Below, in pieces: positions 17,854 through 26,663 of a stretch of 64,000 nt of DNA. Both the position numbers and the translations under genes were made by a program. Under the pieces are notes generated by a model. It had not been told where the DNA came from. It saw only the letters and a list, made by a program, of their open reading frames with translations, and did no database searches. This stretch comes from Desulfobacula sp. (lineage in GTDB: Bacteria > Desulfobacterota > Desulfobacteria > Desulfobacterales > Desulfobacteraceae), in the NCBI GenBank assembly GCA_023701135.1, contig JAMPXP010000014.1:62001-126000 (forward strand). Reading direction: 5' to 3'. Within the stretch, counting starts at the first letter, position 1. Each line of letters opens with the position of its first letter.

Positions 17854-19095
17854 ATGGGAAATGAAGCGTCCTGGGATTGGAACACGGATCTGAAAGAAAT
17901 CCCGGTTGAAGAATGGAAGGAAAGGTTCAACTGGGTGGAGGATTTTCAAATCAGCCCCGACGGGGAATCCGTCGCAAGCATTGTGAATGTGGATGAGACG
18001 GCATTTCAGGTCTGTGTCAACGGAGAAGTCTGGGACAATGCATATGAAAAAATCTGGGGGTTGAAAGCCCTTCCGGATAACGGGTTTTCAGCCCTGGTCT
18101 ATGACGGGGAGGAATGGACCCTTGCCCGGGACGGTGAGGAATGGTCCGGCCGGTTTGATTTTATCTGGGATTTCCAGGTCACCCCGGACGGGAAATACCT
18201 GGGACTTGCCTTTCAAAAGGATTCGGAATACGGGATGGTGGTCAATGACCTCCCCTGGGACCAGACATATACCAATATGGCCGGCATGACCCTGTCGGAC
18301 ACCGGGACTTCCGCCGCCGTGGTCCAGGCGGCGCCCATGAAGGCGGCGGATGTGGATTCATTTAAAGAAGGTTTGTTTTCCGTTGCCCTGAACGGCACTG
18401 CCTTTGATCATACCTTTTTAAATATCTGGGATCTCAGCTTTGATGCAACGGGCCGGCGCCTGGCCTGGGGAGTCCGGCTCAATCGCGAGGCCTATACCGT
18501 TGCCCGGGACGATATCGTCTGGGACAGGACCTTTCAGGGGGTATGGAAGCCGGTGTTCCTAACTCCGGAAAATGTGCTGGCCCCGGTCAGGGAGAGCGGG
18601 AAATGGAAATTGTTCAGGGACAATGAACCGTTCTGGAAAAGGGGCTATGACCAGCTCTGGAAAATCACCCTTTCTCCGGCAAAGGGAGACATTGCCGCCG
18701 TTGTGGCCGATTCCTTCGGCAAGTGGACTGTGGCCGTCAATGACCGGACCTGGGACCTGACCTGCGACACCATGATTTCCGATATTTTTTATTCCGCCGA
18801 CGGGTCCTGCCTGGCGGCGGTATTCAAACACAAAGGACTCTGGAACCTGTCCGTGAACCAGACCCCCTGGACTCTTTTCGCCGATAAAATATTTACGCCC
18901 GGCATCAGCCCCGACGGTTCCCTGGTGGCCGTTGTCATTGAAAAACAGGGAAAATATCATCTGGCCGTGAACAATCGGATCATTGCCGGCGATTATGATT
19001 TTTTGACGGCCCCGGTCTTCAGCCCGGACCAGTCGAAAATCCTGGTCAAGGGCATTGAAAAAGGGATCTATAAACGCCGGATTCTTTCCGTTTAA
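17854..19095 (+). CDS. tmcD: Tmc electron-transport complex protein TmcD (WD40-like repeats)
   Basis: 413 residues from the ATG at 17854 (GGAGATA upstream). There is no signal peptide or membrane segment. About eight or nine repeats of roughly 45 residues are visible, each with a PDG/SPDG turn and a VN(G/D)..W pattern (for example FQISPDGESVASIV, FQVTPDGKYLGLAF, VAVNDRTWDLTCD), giving a WD40-like propeller. The adjacent membrane, HdrD-like and type II cytochrome c3 genes identify it as TmcD of the transmembrane redox complex of sulfate reducers. Its role is probably structural, on the cytoplasmic side. Confidence 0.82.
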   Translation: MGNEASWDWNTDLKEIPVEEWKERFNWVEDFQISPDGESVASIVNVDETAFQVCVNGEVWDNAYEKIWGLKALPDNGFSALVYDGEEWTLARDGEEWSGRFDFIWDFQVTPDGKYLGLAFQKDSEYGMVVNDLPWDQTYTNMAGMTLSDTGTSAAVVQAAPMKAADVDSFKEGLFSVALNGTAFDHTFLNIWDLSFDATGRRLAWGVRLNREAYTVARDDIVWDRTFQGVWKPVFLTPENVLAPVRESGKWKLFRDNEPFWKRGYDQLWKITLSPAKGDIAAVVADSFGKWTVAVNDRTWDLTCDTMISDIFYSADGSCLAAVFKHKGLWNLSVNQTPWTLFADKIFTPGISPDGSLVAVVIEKQGKYHLAVNNRIIAGDYDFLTAPVFSPDQSKILVKGIEKGIYKRRILSV

Positions 19096-19155
19096 CCTGA
19101 ACTGCTAAGGAAAAAAAGAAATGACCCGCTTCAGCGCCGGGCAAAGGAGACAGCA

Positions 19156-19815
19156 ATGAATGCCTTTATCGGCTTTATCATGGGACCCATGGTCTGGATA
19201 TCGGCCATGATTTTTATTTTCGGTCTTTTGATCAAATTCATTTTTATCATCAAAGAGGTCCGTGAAAAAGAACAGTATCTTCTCTCCTATATGACGGTGA
19301 GACACAGCCTGAGATCCATCTGCGCCTGGCTGATTCCCTTTTACCCGAGAAGCACCCGGCTGAGGCCGGTCTATTACGGGGTTTCCTATCTGTTTCACAT
19401 CCTGTTGTTTGTATTGCCGGTCTTTCTGTTTTCCCACATTGTCCTCATGGACCAGTCCCTGAACCTTTCCTGGCCGGCCCTTCACGACGGGGCCGCCGAC
19501 ATCCTGACCCTGGCCGTCATTCTGGCCCTTGTATTCTTTTCCCTCCGGAGACGGCTGGAGCCCGATGTCCGTTTCCTGACCTCGGTGAAGGACCACCTCT
19601 TGATTCTGATGGTGCTTCTGCCCTTTGTCACCGGATTTCTGGCCTATCACCAGGTATTTCTATATGAATGGATGGTCATTGCCCATGTCTTATCCGGTGA
19701 ATTTTTGCTGATCATCATCCCGTTTTCACGTTTTTCCCATATGATAACGGCCCCCCTGACCCGGGCCTATACCGGATCGGAATTCGGCCATGTCCGGCAT
19801 GCAAAAGACTGGTAA
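19156..19815 (+). CDS. tmcC: Tmc complex membrane subunit TmcC (NarI-like)
   Basis: A 219-residue integral membrane protein with AAGGAG upstream. Five hydrophobic spans are visible, beginning MVWISAMIFIFGLLIKFIFII. Histidines placed within or next to helices (YLFHILLF, FSHIVL, LAYHQVFL, VIAHVLSGEF) fit the heme-b ligands of NarI/DsrM-like cytochromes. It would pass electrons across the membrane between periplasmic TmcA and cytoplasmic TmcB. Its 3' end overlaps the earliest possible tmcB starts. Confidence 0.85.
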   Translation: MNAFIGFIMGPMVWISAMIFIFGLLIKFIFIIKEVREKEQYLLSYMTVRHSLRSICAWLIPFYPRSTRLRPVYYGVSYLFHILLFVLPVFLFSHIVLMDQSLNLSWPALHDGAADILTLAVILALVFFSLRRRLEPDVRFLTSVKDHLLILMVLLPFVTGFLAYHQVFLYEWMVIAHVLSGEFLLIIIPFSRFSHMITAPLTRAYTGSEFGHVRHAKDW

Positions 19816-19849
19816 CCCCATAAGAATGAAGAACTCACAGGATACCCCA

Positions 19850-21190
19850 ATGAATGAAAACGATGCGGAAATAATTGAAGAGGCCACGGATGAGGCCGTT
19901 GAAAAAGGGCTGGAACGCCTGACCTCGGAAAGAATATCAGAGGTGATCAACCAGGTGCTTCACAAGGAGACCGGCGCCAGGTTCAAGGCCTACGTGGATA
20001 CCTGTATGCGCTGCGGCCTCTGTTCCGATGCGTGCAGCTATTTTCTGTCCAATGACCGGGACCCCCGCTTTTCACCGGCGGCCAAGGTCAAGCAGACCAT
20101 CTGGGAGATGCTGGATAAAAAAGGAAAAGTGTCCAAGGATTTTCTGCGCCGGGCCGTCCACATCGCCCACCTGGAATGTAATGTCTGCCGGAGATGCTCC
20201 ATGTATTGCCCCTTCGGCATTGACATGGCCTATATGATGCTCCTGGTCAGGCGCATCTGCCACAAGCTGGAAATCACGCCCCAGTATATCCAGGACACGG
20301 TGAATTCCCATTCCGTGACCATGAACCAGATGTGGGTCAAGGAAGATGAATGGATCGACACCCTGCAATGGCAGGAAGAAGACGGCCGGGAAGAATTTGA
20401 GGACCTGAGGATTCCCCTGGACAAGCAGGGAGCCGATATCATGTATTCGGTCATTGCACCGGAACCCAAATTCCAGGCCGGGCTCATCTACCAGGCGGCC
20501 GTCATCATGCACGCCGCCGGGATGAACTGGACCATGCCCTCCCGGCCGGGCTGGGACAACAGCAATATGGCCATGTTCACCGGCGACAATGAAATCTCCG
20601 GCCGCATTGCCCGCACCTTTTTTGAGACTGCTGCAAAACTGAACGTCAAACGGATTGTCATGGGCGAATGCGGCCATGCCTTCCGGTCCACCTATGATGT
20701 GGGCAACCGCCAGCTCGCCTGGACTATGGCCCCCATTGAAGTGGTCCACGCCATTGAATTCTACCATGAGCTCCTGACTGCGGGACGGATTACCATCAAG
20801 GAAAAATTTTCAAAAAAAGTTACCCTGCATGATCCGTGCAATGTGTCCAGGGGCCGGGGACTCCATGATATGGCCCGGAAAATCGTGGCCATGACATGCA
20901 GCGATTTTGTGGAAATGACCCCCAACAGGGAACACAATCTCTGCTGCGGGGCCGGCGGCGGGGTCATCAATTGCGGCCCCCCCTACAAGAAAGAACGGAT
21001 GCGGAACAACCGCGCCAAGGCCGAACAATTGGCGGCCACAGGGGCTGAGGTCCTCATCGCGCCCTGCCACAACTGTCACAGCGGCCTGGAGGATATCATC
21101 CATCATTATAACCTGAATATGGAAGTCAAATTCCTGGGCGATGTTCTTTTTGAAACCATGGAAAAAAAAATTTACAGACCGGGAGAGTAA
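19850..21190 (+). CDS. tmcB: Tmc complex iron-sulfur subunit TmcB (HdrD-like)
   Basis: About 446 residues from the ATG at 19850, which has AGGA at seven bases; in-frame ATGs at 19790, 19799 and 19826 lack one. Two 4Fe-4S motifs (CMRCGLCSDACSYF and CNVCRRCSMYCPFG) precede two CCG-type regions: HDPCNVSRGRG with NLCCGAGGGV, and the final CHNCHSG. This is the HdrD/GlpC layout of DsrK and TmcB. It is the cytoplasmic catalytic/electron-accepting subunit and may also carry a special CCG-bound cluster. One base separates its stop from the ATG of tmcA. Confidence 0.87.
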   Translation: MNENDAEIIEEATDEAVEKGLERLTSERISEVINQVLHKETGARFKAYVDTCMRCGLCSDACSYFLSNDRDPRFSPAAKVKQTIWEMLDKKGKVSKDFLRRAVHIAHLECNVCRRCSMYCPFGIDMAYMMLLVRRICHKLEITPQYIQDTVNSHSVTMNQMWVKEDEWIDTLQWQEEDGREEFEDLRIPLDKQGADIMYSVIAPEPKFQAGLIYQAAVIMHAAGMNWTMPSRPGWDNSNMAMFTGDNEISGRIARTFFETAAKLNVKRIVMGECGHAFRSTYDVGNRQLAWTMAPIEVVHAIEFYHELLTAGRITIKEKFSKKVTLHDPCNVSRGRGLHDMARKIVAMTCSDFVEMTPNREHNLCCGAGGGVINCGPPYKKERMRNNRAKAEQLAATGAEVLIAPCHNCHSGLEDIIHHYNLNMEVKFLGDVLFETMEKKIYRPGE

Positions 21191-21191
21191 A

Positions 21192-21575
21192 ATGAAGCAA
21201 TGGGTATTTTTTATGGTGTTCATCCTGATCATGGGCATATCAGGGCTTGTCTTTTCCCGGGAGGACCAGGAACGGCTGGACCCTTCCGCCTTTGAAACGC
21301 CCCGCCGGCCGGGAGCGGTTTTTTCCCATGACGGCCATAATGAGAAAGCCGGGCTCTCGGACAATTGCGCCCTTTGCCATCATGTCTATGAAAATAAACA
21401 ATTGGTGGAAGGCGAGTCCTCCGAAGACAAGACTTGTTCCGACTGCCACGGCTTGAAATCCGGCCCGGAAAACGGTATACCCCTGGTGAGGGCCTTCCAT
21501 GCGCGGTGCAGGGAATGCCATTTTGACTCGGGCAAGGGGCCGGTCCTCTGCGGACAATGCCATATGAAAGAATGA
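21192..21575 (+). CDS. tmcA: Type II (acidic) tetraheme cytochrome c3, TmcA
   Basis: 127 residues from the ATG at 21192. An N-terminal signal sequence (KQWVFFMVFILIMGISGLVFS) leads to the periplasm. Four CxxCH heme motifs are present: CALCH, CSDCH, CRECH and CGQCH. Additional histidines (FSHDGHNE, CHHVYE, AFHARC) can serve as distal ligands. Size and heme spacing match type II cytochrome c3, the electron entry point of the Tmc complex from periplasmic hydrogenases or type I cytochrome c3. It is last of the tmc genes here, whereas in D. vulgaris, as I recall, tmcA comes first. Confidence 0.9.
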   Translation: MKQWVFFMVFILIMGISGLVFSREDQERLDPSAFETPRRPGAVFSHDGHNEKAGLSDNCALCHHVYENKQLVEGESSEDKTCSDCHGLKSGPENGIPLVRAFHARCRECHFDSGKGPVLCGQCHMKE

Positions 21576-21584
21576 GGAACAAAA

Positions 21585-21938
21585 ATGACTCAGAAAATAA
21601 TGATTGTGGATGATGACCCGGATGTGACCAAATTTCTGGATATCATGTTCAGGCACAACGGATATGAAACCTGCATTGCACCGGACGGGAAAGCAGCCGT
21701 GGAGGTGTTCTTAAAAGAAAAACCCGATTTGATCACCCTGGATCTGGAAATGCCTGAAGAATGGGGTCCCCGGTTTTTCAGGAAAATTTCCAAGGCCAAG
21801 GGATTCAATACGCCCGTCATTGTCATTTCAGGAGTGTCCGGCCGGGAATTTTCCATTCCAAAGGCCAAGGCGTTTTTTGCCAAACCCTTTGACGCCGATG
21901 AGGTCCTCCGGAAGGCAAGGGAAATTCTGTCAGAATGA
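21585..21938 (+). CDS. Single-domain response regulator (CheY/DivK-like)
   Basis: 117 residues forming one receiver domain: acidic pocket VDDDPD (residues 8-13), phosphoacceptor Asp53 in LITLDLEMP, and the conserved Lys in FFAKPFD. There is no output domain. It starts 10 bases after tmcA and its stop overlaps the next gene by 4 bases, so it belongs to the tmc operon. In D. vulgaris DivK-like and histidine-kinase genes also neighbour tmc (recalled). It probably relays signal from the following kinase. Confidence 0.9.
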   Translation: MTQKIMIVDDDPDVTKFLDIMFRHNGYETCIAPDGKAAVEVFLKEKPDLITLDLEMPEEWGPRFFRKISKAKGFNTPVIVISGVSGREFSIPKAKAFFAKPFDADEVLRKAREILSE

Positions 21939-23422
21939 GGATCCTGCTGGTCGAACCCGATGAGAAGACCCGGAAATTTTTTGAGGATGTCCTGAGCCGT
22001 GAAAACTATGAAATTATAACGGCCGGGGACGGAACCGAAGCCTCCGGGAAGATTAGAACCGGGGCCCCGGATATTGTCATGACGGATATCCGGTTGCCCG
22101 GAATGGACGGGGTTAGCCTTCTCCAATGGATCAAGCAGGACTATCCGGATATTGAGGTCATCATGATCACGGGGCTGGGAGATTTGCAGCCGGCCATTGA
22201 CTGTCTTAAGATGGGCGCCGTGGATTTCATCACCACACCGGTGATCCTCGATATCGTTAAAATAGCCTTAAAAAGGGCCATGGACCGGATTGAAAACCGG
22301 ATCAAGCTGTCCCTGTCCACCCGGAACCTTGAAACCCTGGTCAGAGAAAAGACCCGGAAACTGGCGGAATCTGAAAAACGTTATATCCAGCTTTTTGATG
22401 AATTGCCTTCTTTTATTATTATTGTGGATAAGAATTTCAAGATCATCGAAGCCAACAAAATGTTCAGGGAACAATACGGCGATGCCACCGGCAGGTATTG
22501 TTATAATGTCTACCAGGGACTCAGCAAACCCCTGCCCGATTGCCCGGTTAAAAAAACATTCCGGGATAAAAAATCCCATACCACGGAAATGGAGGTCACC
22601 TTTAAAAACGGTGAAACCCGGAATCTGCTCATGCAGACCTCGGCCATCACGGACCCCGACGGCCGGATAGTCCATGTCATGGAAATGGCCACGGATGTCA
22701 CGGTCATCCATCAGCTCCAGGATCATCTGGCGGCCCTGGGCCTTCATATTTCATCCATTTCCCACGGCATCAAGGGACTTTTATCCGGACTGGACGGGGG
22801 AGATTATATGATCACCCTGGGTCTTGAAAACGGAGATACGGAAATGATCAGGGACGGGTGGGACATCGCCAAAAAGAAAATAAAACTCATCCGCAGCATG
22901 ATCCTGGATATCCTCTATCATTCAAAGGATCGAACCCTGGAGCGTAAATCCGTGAATGTTTTTGATTTTATCCAGGAACTGGTCACCACCATGGCGCCCA
23001 GGATGAAAGAACACGGGATTTCCTTGGTCCAGGAAACACCCAAGCCCAATAGCGATGAGGCTGTCTGGATTGATAAGACCGTTTTTTTTGCAGCCCTCCT
23101 GGCTATTTTTGAAAATGCCGTGGACGCCTGCGTAGCGGTGAAGGATATCCGGGATAAGCTGGAGATCAAAATCAGTGTTGAGCAAAAAGACAAAGAAACC
23201 CTGTTCAGAATCCGGGATAACGGCAAGGGACTTGCCAGAAAATATCAAAAAGAGGTCTTTTCGCTTTTCTATTCCGACAAGGGAAACAAGGGCACCGGTC
23301 TCGGCCTCTTCATCGCCCAGCGGTCCGTCAAACAGCACAGGGGCGTGATTAGAATCAATTCCACCCCCGGCCAGTATACGGAATTCACCGTGGCCATTCC
23401 GGCTCAGCCCGTTGAATCATAA
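21935..23422 (+). CDS. Hybrid sensor: REC-PAS-histidine kinase
   Basis: 495 residues. An N-terminal receiver domain carries Asp51 in IVMTDIRLPGMDG. A coiled linker (LETLVREKTRKLAESEKRY) leads to a PAS domain (about 148-265) that includes a Cys-containing loop. The kinase part has a degenerate dimerisation helix (LGLHISSISHGIKGLLSG, candidate phospho-His in SHGIKG) and a HATPase domain with N-box (IFENAVDAC), DNGKGL and GTGLGLFIAQR. No membrane segment is present, so it senses cytoplasmic signals, possibly redox. Co-transcription with tmc suggests it monitors the same electron pool. Confidence 0.88.
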   Translation: MRILLVEPDEKTRKFFEDVLSRENYEIITAGDGTEASGKIRTGAPDIVMTDIRLPGMDGVSLLQWIKQDYPDIEVIMITGLGDLQPAIDCLKMGAVDFITTPVILDIVKIALKRAMDRIENRIKLSLSTRNLETLVREKTRKLAESEKRYIQLFDELPSFIIIVDKNFKIIEANKMFREQYGDATGRYCYNVYQGLSKPLPDCPVKKTFRDKKSHTTEMEVTFKNGETRNLLMQTSAITDPDGRIVHVMEMATDVTVIHQLQDHLAALGLHISSISHGIKGLLSGLDGGDYMITLGLENGDTEMIRDGWDIAKKKIKLIRSMILDILYHSKDRTLERKSVNVFDFIQELVTTMAPRMKEHGISLVQETPKPNSDEAVWIDKTVFFAALLAIFENAVDACVAVKDIRDKLEIKISVEQKDKETLFRIRDNGKGLARKYQKEVFSLFYSDKGNKGTGLGLFIAQRSVKQHRGVIRINSTPGQYTEFTVAIPAQPVES

Positions 23423-23470
23423 AAACGCTATCCGGAAAAGCATAGGTTCAATTTATCTTTTATCCAGCTA

Positions 23471-24172
23471 TCATTTGACCGTATCCAGGCTGAACCGGTA
23501 TCCGGTTCCATAGACGGAATGGATGAAATCCTTGTCCGGCAGGTGTTCGGCTATTTTTTTCCGCAGATTTTTAATATGGGTGTCAATGGTCCGGTGGTAT
23601 CCTTCAAATTCATATCCCTGGACCATGCCCACCAGTTCCATCCGTGAAAAGGCCCGGCCCTGGGCCGTCGTCAGGGCTTTTAAAATGCCGTATTCATTGG
23701 GCGTGATCTTGAGCAGGACCCCGTGGATTCTGACCTCCCGGCTTTGGGTGTTCAGGGAAAATGGCCCGGCTTCGATGTTCCGGCTTAACAGATCTTCCCG
23801 GCTTCTTCGGAGAACGGCCTTGGCCCTTGCGACAACCTGCCTGGGGCTGAAGGGTTTGCAGATATAATCGTCGGCCCCCAGATCAAGACCCAGAAGGATA
23901 TCGGCTTCCTCTACCCGGGCCGTCAGCATGATGATGGGTATCCTGGAGGTTTTCCGGATTTCCCGGCAGAGGCTGATGCCGTCCATGCCCGGTAGCATCA
24001 GGTCGAGAAGGATCAGATCCGGGGGCTGCTGTTTCATAAAGGCGATAACATGGTCTCCCCGGTAAAGAACGGATACGGTGAAATGCCGGCTTAAAAAATA
24101 GTCGGATAAAACAGAGGCGATTTTCACCTCGTCTTCCACGATCAGGATATGGGTCGGGTTCAGGGTGTCCAT
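23471..24172 (-). CDS. OmpR-family response regulator
   Basis: 233 residues: receiver domain with EDE (13-15) and Asp57 (LILLDLMLPGMDG), Lys in ICKPFSPRQ, then a winged-helix DNA-binding domain (about 135-230; TPNEYGILKAL, YHRTIDTHIKNLRKKI, VYGTGYRF). It starts 3 bases after the stop of the sensor kinase gene and forms its cognate partner. The sequence resembles the BaeR/RstA branch, often linked to envelope stress. It converges on the tmc-linked kinase gene. Confidence 0.92.
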   Translation of the reverse strand: MDTLNPTHILIVEDEVKIASVLSDYFLSRHFTVSVLYRGDHVIAFMKQQPPDLILLDLMLPGMDGISLCREIRKTSRIPIIMLTARVEEADILLGLDLGADDYICKPFSPRQVVARAKAVLRRSREDLLSRNIEAGPFSLNTQSREVRIHGVLLKITPNEYGILKALTTAQGRAFSRMELVGMVQGYEFEGYHRTIDTHIKNLRKKIAEHLPDKDFIHSVYGTGYRFSLDTVK

Positions 24173-24175
24173 GGC

Positions 24176-25579
24176 TCAGATCAGCGGCAGCTTAAGGGTA
24201 ATAGCCAGACCGGAGCCCTTTGTGGTCCCGGCGAAAATTTCCCCCCCATGGGCGGACACGATGGTTTTGCAGATGGAGAGGCCCAGCCCCGATCCTCCGC
24301 CCCGGTTCCTGGAAGGGTCAACCCTGTAGAGACGGTTAAAGAGTTTATCCACAGCCTCGGGAGGGACTCCGGGCCCGGAATCTTCAATGACGATGATCAG
24401 CATCCGGTTTTCTATCCTGTCGGCCAGGGTCAGGGTTCCGGGTTTTCGGGTATATTTCAGGGAATTGTCAATGAGGTTTGAAAACAGTTGCCTGATCCTG
24501 TCCCTGTCTCCGGATATTTTTTCCTTGTGGCAGGTTAAACGGTTGACAACGGTTAACCCTTCCTGCTCAAACCGGGTCTCAAAGAGAACGAGGGTGGTTT
24601 TCAGGATTTCAACGGGCCGGATGGGCTCGGTTTTCATGGTCAGGGCGCCTGCATCGGCCATGGACAGAAAATGGAGATCTTCCACAATATGTTCAAGATA
24701 AAGGATTTCCGAATGAAGGGACTCCATTCTTTCCGGAGAAAACGGCCTGATGCCGTCCAGGATGGCTTCGATTTCACCTTTTAGAATGGATAAAGGGGTC
24801 CGGAGTTCATGGGAGATATCCACCGCCCATTGCTTTTTCAAGGCTTCATAGGCTTCCAGGGTCTTGGCCATGCGATTGAAATCCTGGGCCAGGAGCCCCA
24901 GCTCATCCTTGGTGCCGACCTCAATCCGGGTGTCAAACTTGAAATCCATCAGGGCCATGGTACCTGCCATGAGTTTATTGACCGGGGAAAGGATATAGCG
25001 GGACAGCCCATAGGAAACCAGGCCTGCAAGGATAAACACAATTATCCCCACAGTATAGAAAATTTCAGACTTGCCCCTGAAAAATAAATCCTTTCCAGGG
25101 CGGGGCAGGCCTTTGTCCGGGTGAAGGGCCAGCCATCCCAGGGTCTGGCCGTGGAGGCGAATGGGGCGGAATTTAGGCGTTGCATTCATGGGTTCGGGCC
25201 CTGCAATTCTGGTTTTCCCGGCATCATAAAGGGTAATATTCCGGTGAAGGGGTGGAGGCCTGGAAGGGTCGGGTTTGCCAGGAGGGAAAGGAGGAGCCTG
25301 GGGGGCGTGAAACTGGGGAAAATCCCCCCTATTTTTTAAAGCCCCTTGAATAAATTCTTCAAACCGTCCTGGATTATTTTTAAATTCGTCCCAATTTTTG
25401 CTGCGCTGATATTCCAGGGCCAGTTCATAGGAAAGAACCGTCAATATTTCGGTTTCAATCCGGTCCGCCATTTCCTGAAAATGGCGGGAAGCATAAAATT
25501 CAAAGGTGGCGCCCACCAGAAGAAGAAGGACAAAAGAGACCAGAAGATGGACGGTGAATAATTTATGAGAAAGCTTCAT
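24176..25579 (-). CDS. Membrane sensor histidine kinase (BaeS-like)
   Basis: 467 residues. TM1 near residues 8-30 (FTVHLLVSFVLLLLVGATFEF), a periplasmic domain of about 140 residues rich in Pro, TM2 (IFYTVGIIVFILAGLVSYGL), HAMP (LSRYILSPVNKLMAG), HisKA with the H-box VDISHELRTPLSIL, and HATPase with N-box (FSNLIDNSLKYT), DSGPGVP and GGSGLGLSI. It is first in a two-gene operon with the OmpR-type regulator. The pro-rich periplasmic loop (HAPQAPPFPPGKPDPSRPPP) is a local oddity. The signal is unknown. Confidence 0.92.
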   Translation of the reverse strand: MKLSHKLFTVHLLVSFVLLLLVGATFEFYASRHFQEMADRIETEILTVLSYELALEYQRSKNWDEFKNNPGRFEEFIQGALKNRGDFPQFHAPQAPPFPPGKPDPSRPPPLHRNITLYDAGKTRIAGPEPMNATPKFRPIRLHGQTLGWLALHPDKGLPRPGKDLFFRGKSEIFYTVGIIVFILAGLVSYGLSRYILSPVNKLMAGTMALMDFKFDTRIEVGTKDELGLLAQDFNRMAKTLEAYEALKKQWAVDISHELRTPLSILKGEIEAILDGIRPFSPERMESLHSEILYLEHIVEDLHFLSMADAGALTMKTEPIRPVEILKTTLVLFETRFEQEGLTVVNRLTCHKEKISGDRDRIRQLFSNLIDNSLKYTRKPGTLTLADRIENRMLIIVIEDSGPGVPPEAVDKLFNRLYRVDPSRNRGGGSGLGLSICKTIVSAHGGEIFAGTTKGSGLAITLKLPLI

Positions 25580-25656
25580 TCATACTGTTTAATATCCTTT
25601 TGGCGTCTTTGCAAGGAGGGCGGAGGAATCTTCATTTTTTCTTCATAGTTCATCTG

Positions 25657-25687
25657 TAAGGGGCGGTTCTTTGGAAACCGCCCCTTA
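25657..25687. terminator. Strong hairpin, probable terminator of the EF-hand gene
   Basis: A perfect 12-base-pair stem (TAAGGGGCGGTT at 25657-25668 and its complement at 25676-25687) with a 7-base loop, lying 22 bases after the stop of the EF-hand gene (minus strand). A T run is lacking, but stability is high and the position fits termination. Confidence 0.65.
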
Positions 25688-25708
25688 GGCATCCGTCAAT
25701 GAAACGAC

Positions 25709-26374
25709 TTAGGCAACTGCATTCAGAACCGAAGCCAGGCTGCCGGAACTCGTACTTTCTCCGGAATAGTTCAGGAGAAAGGATTGAATGGCTTGCTGGT
25801 AGGCCTTGATTGCCATGTCCTGCGTCACGGTCGTGCTGGAAGCAAGGGTTTGGGTCAGTTCGGTTGGTTCTTTTTTATTCTCCCGGCCGGCTTCAATCTC
25901 TTCAGCCGTGAGATACCCATCCTGATCCGTATCAATCTCAGAAAAGATCTCATCGGACAGGGCGGATTCTTCAGCGCTGATGAGGTCATCACCATCAGCG
26001 TCTTCTGTTTCAAATATGGATTCGATGCTCATGGGCTCCGGGCCCATGGCGCCGCCTCCACCCATGCCGCCGCCCATACCGCTCATACCGCCGCCGGCGG
26101 CCGGTGGCCCATTGGCCAGCATTTCTTCAAGTTCTTCCAGTGTGAGCATTCCATCCGAATCCGTATCGGCATCGGCGAACATTTCTTCCGTCAGGCGGGT
26201 CTCTTCAATACTGAGGACCCCATCTTCATTGGTGTCCTCAGTTTCAATAATGGTCGCGGCATCGGGAGGAGCGGGCGGGGTAAAACCACCGCCCTGGGTC
26301 CCCCGCATTCCTGAAGACGAATATGAAGACGTGTAGTAGGCAGAATACGATTGTCCGATTCCCTGGATATTCAT
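25709..26374 (-). CDS. EF-hand calcium-binding protein
   Basis: 221 residues with four canonical EF-hand loops: DTNEDGVLSIEE, DTDSDGMLTLEE, DADGDDLISAEE and DTDQDGYLTAEE, arranged as two pairs separated by a Gly/Met-rich linker (GGGMSGMGGGMGGGGAMG). The N-terminus (SYSAYYTSSYSSSG) is Ser/Tyr-rich, not a signal peptide. A preceding AGGAG is present (minus-strand GGAGGC). The C-terminus ends in a short helix. The family is widespread but uncharacterised. Role unknown; calcium-dependent conformational change is expected from the loops. Confidence 0.85.
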   Translation of the reverse strand: MNIQGIGQSYSAYYTSSYSSSGMRGTQGGGFTPPAPPDAATIIETEDTNEDGVLSIEETRLTEEMFADADTDSDGMLTLEELEEMLANGPPAAGGGMSGMGGGMGGGGAMGPEPMSIESIFETEDADGDDLISAEESALSDEIFSEIDTDQDGYLTAEEIEAGRENKKEPTELTQTLASSTTVTQDMAIKAYQQAIQSFLLNYSGESTSSGSLASVLNAVA

Positions 26375-26663
26375 TTTTTAGCCTCCTTAATTAATAGTTA
26401 AAAATTAATAGAAATTCTTTCGTTCAGATCTATTTTTCCATAGGCATCACCTTCTTTCACTAAAAGTATAAAATCCTTGCTGAACCGGCAGGTTTTTCCC
26501 CCCGGCATATGGAATAAACAATCATCTCTCATGGGGCCATATTAAACCCTGGGAGGTATTGTTCAAGAACCCGGCCAAATCTTCACGGTTTCTCCATATT
26601 TGAAGGCCCCGATATTTTGCAGCCGATCTTGACAAAAAACCGTTTCAGGCCTAATGGAAAGAG
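26375..26663. other. Divergent intergenic region between EF-hand gene and dgkA
   Basis: 289 bases, AT-rich next to the EF-hand gene. It should hold both divergent promoters. I see a TTGACA at 26629 but its -10 would overlap the dgkA ribosome binding site. No open frame or repeat of note. Confidence 0.4.

Noticed and set aside
26040-26110. Repeat-like GGC/GCC tract
   Set aside because: It is the Gly/Met-rich linker of the EF-hand protein in the coding frame, not a DNA repeat element.
26629-26657. TTGACA-N17-TAATGG promoter for dgkA
   Set aside because: The -10 box would overlap the ribosome binding site and leave almost no leader; the -10 is also poor.
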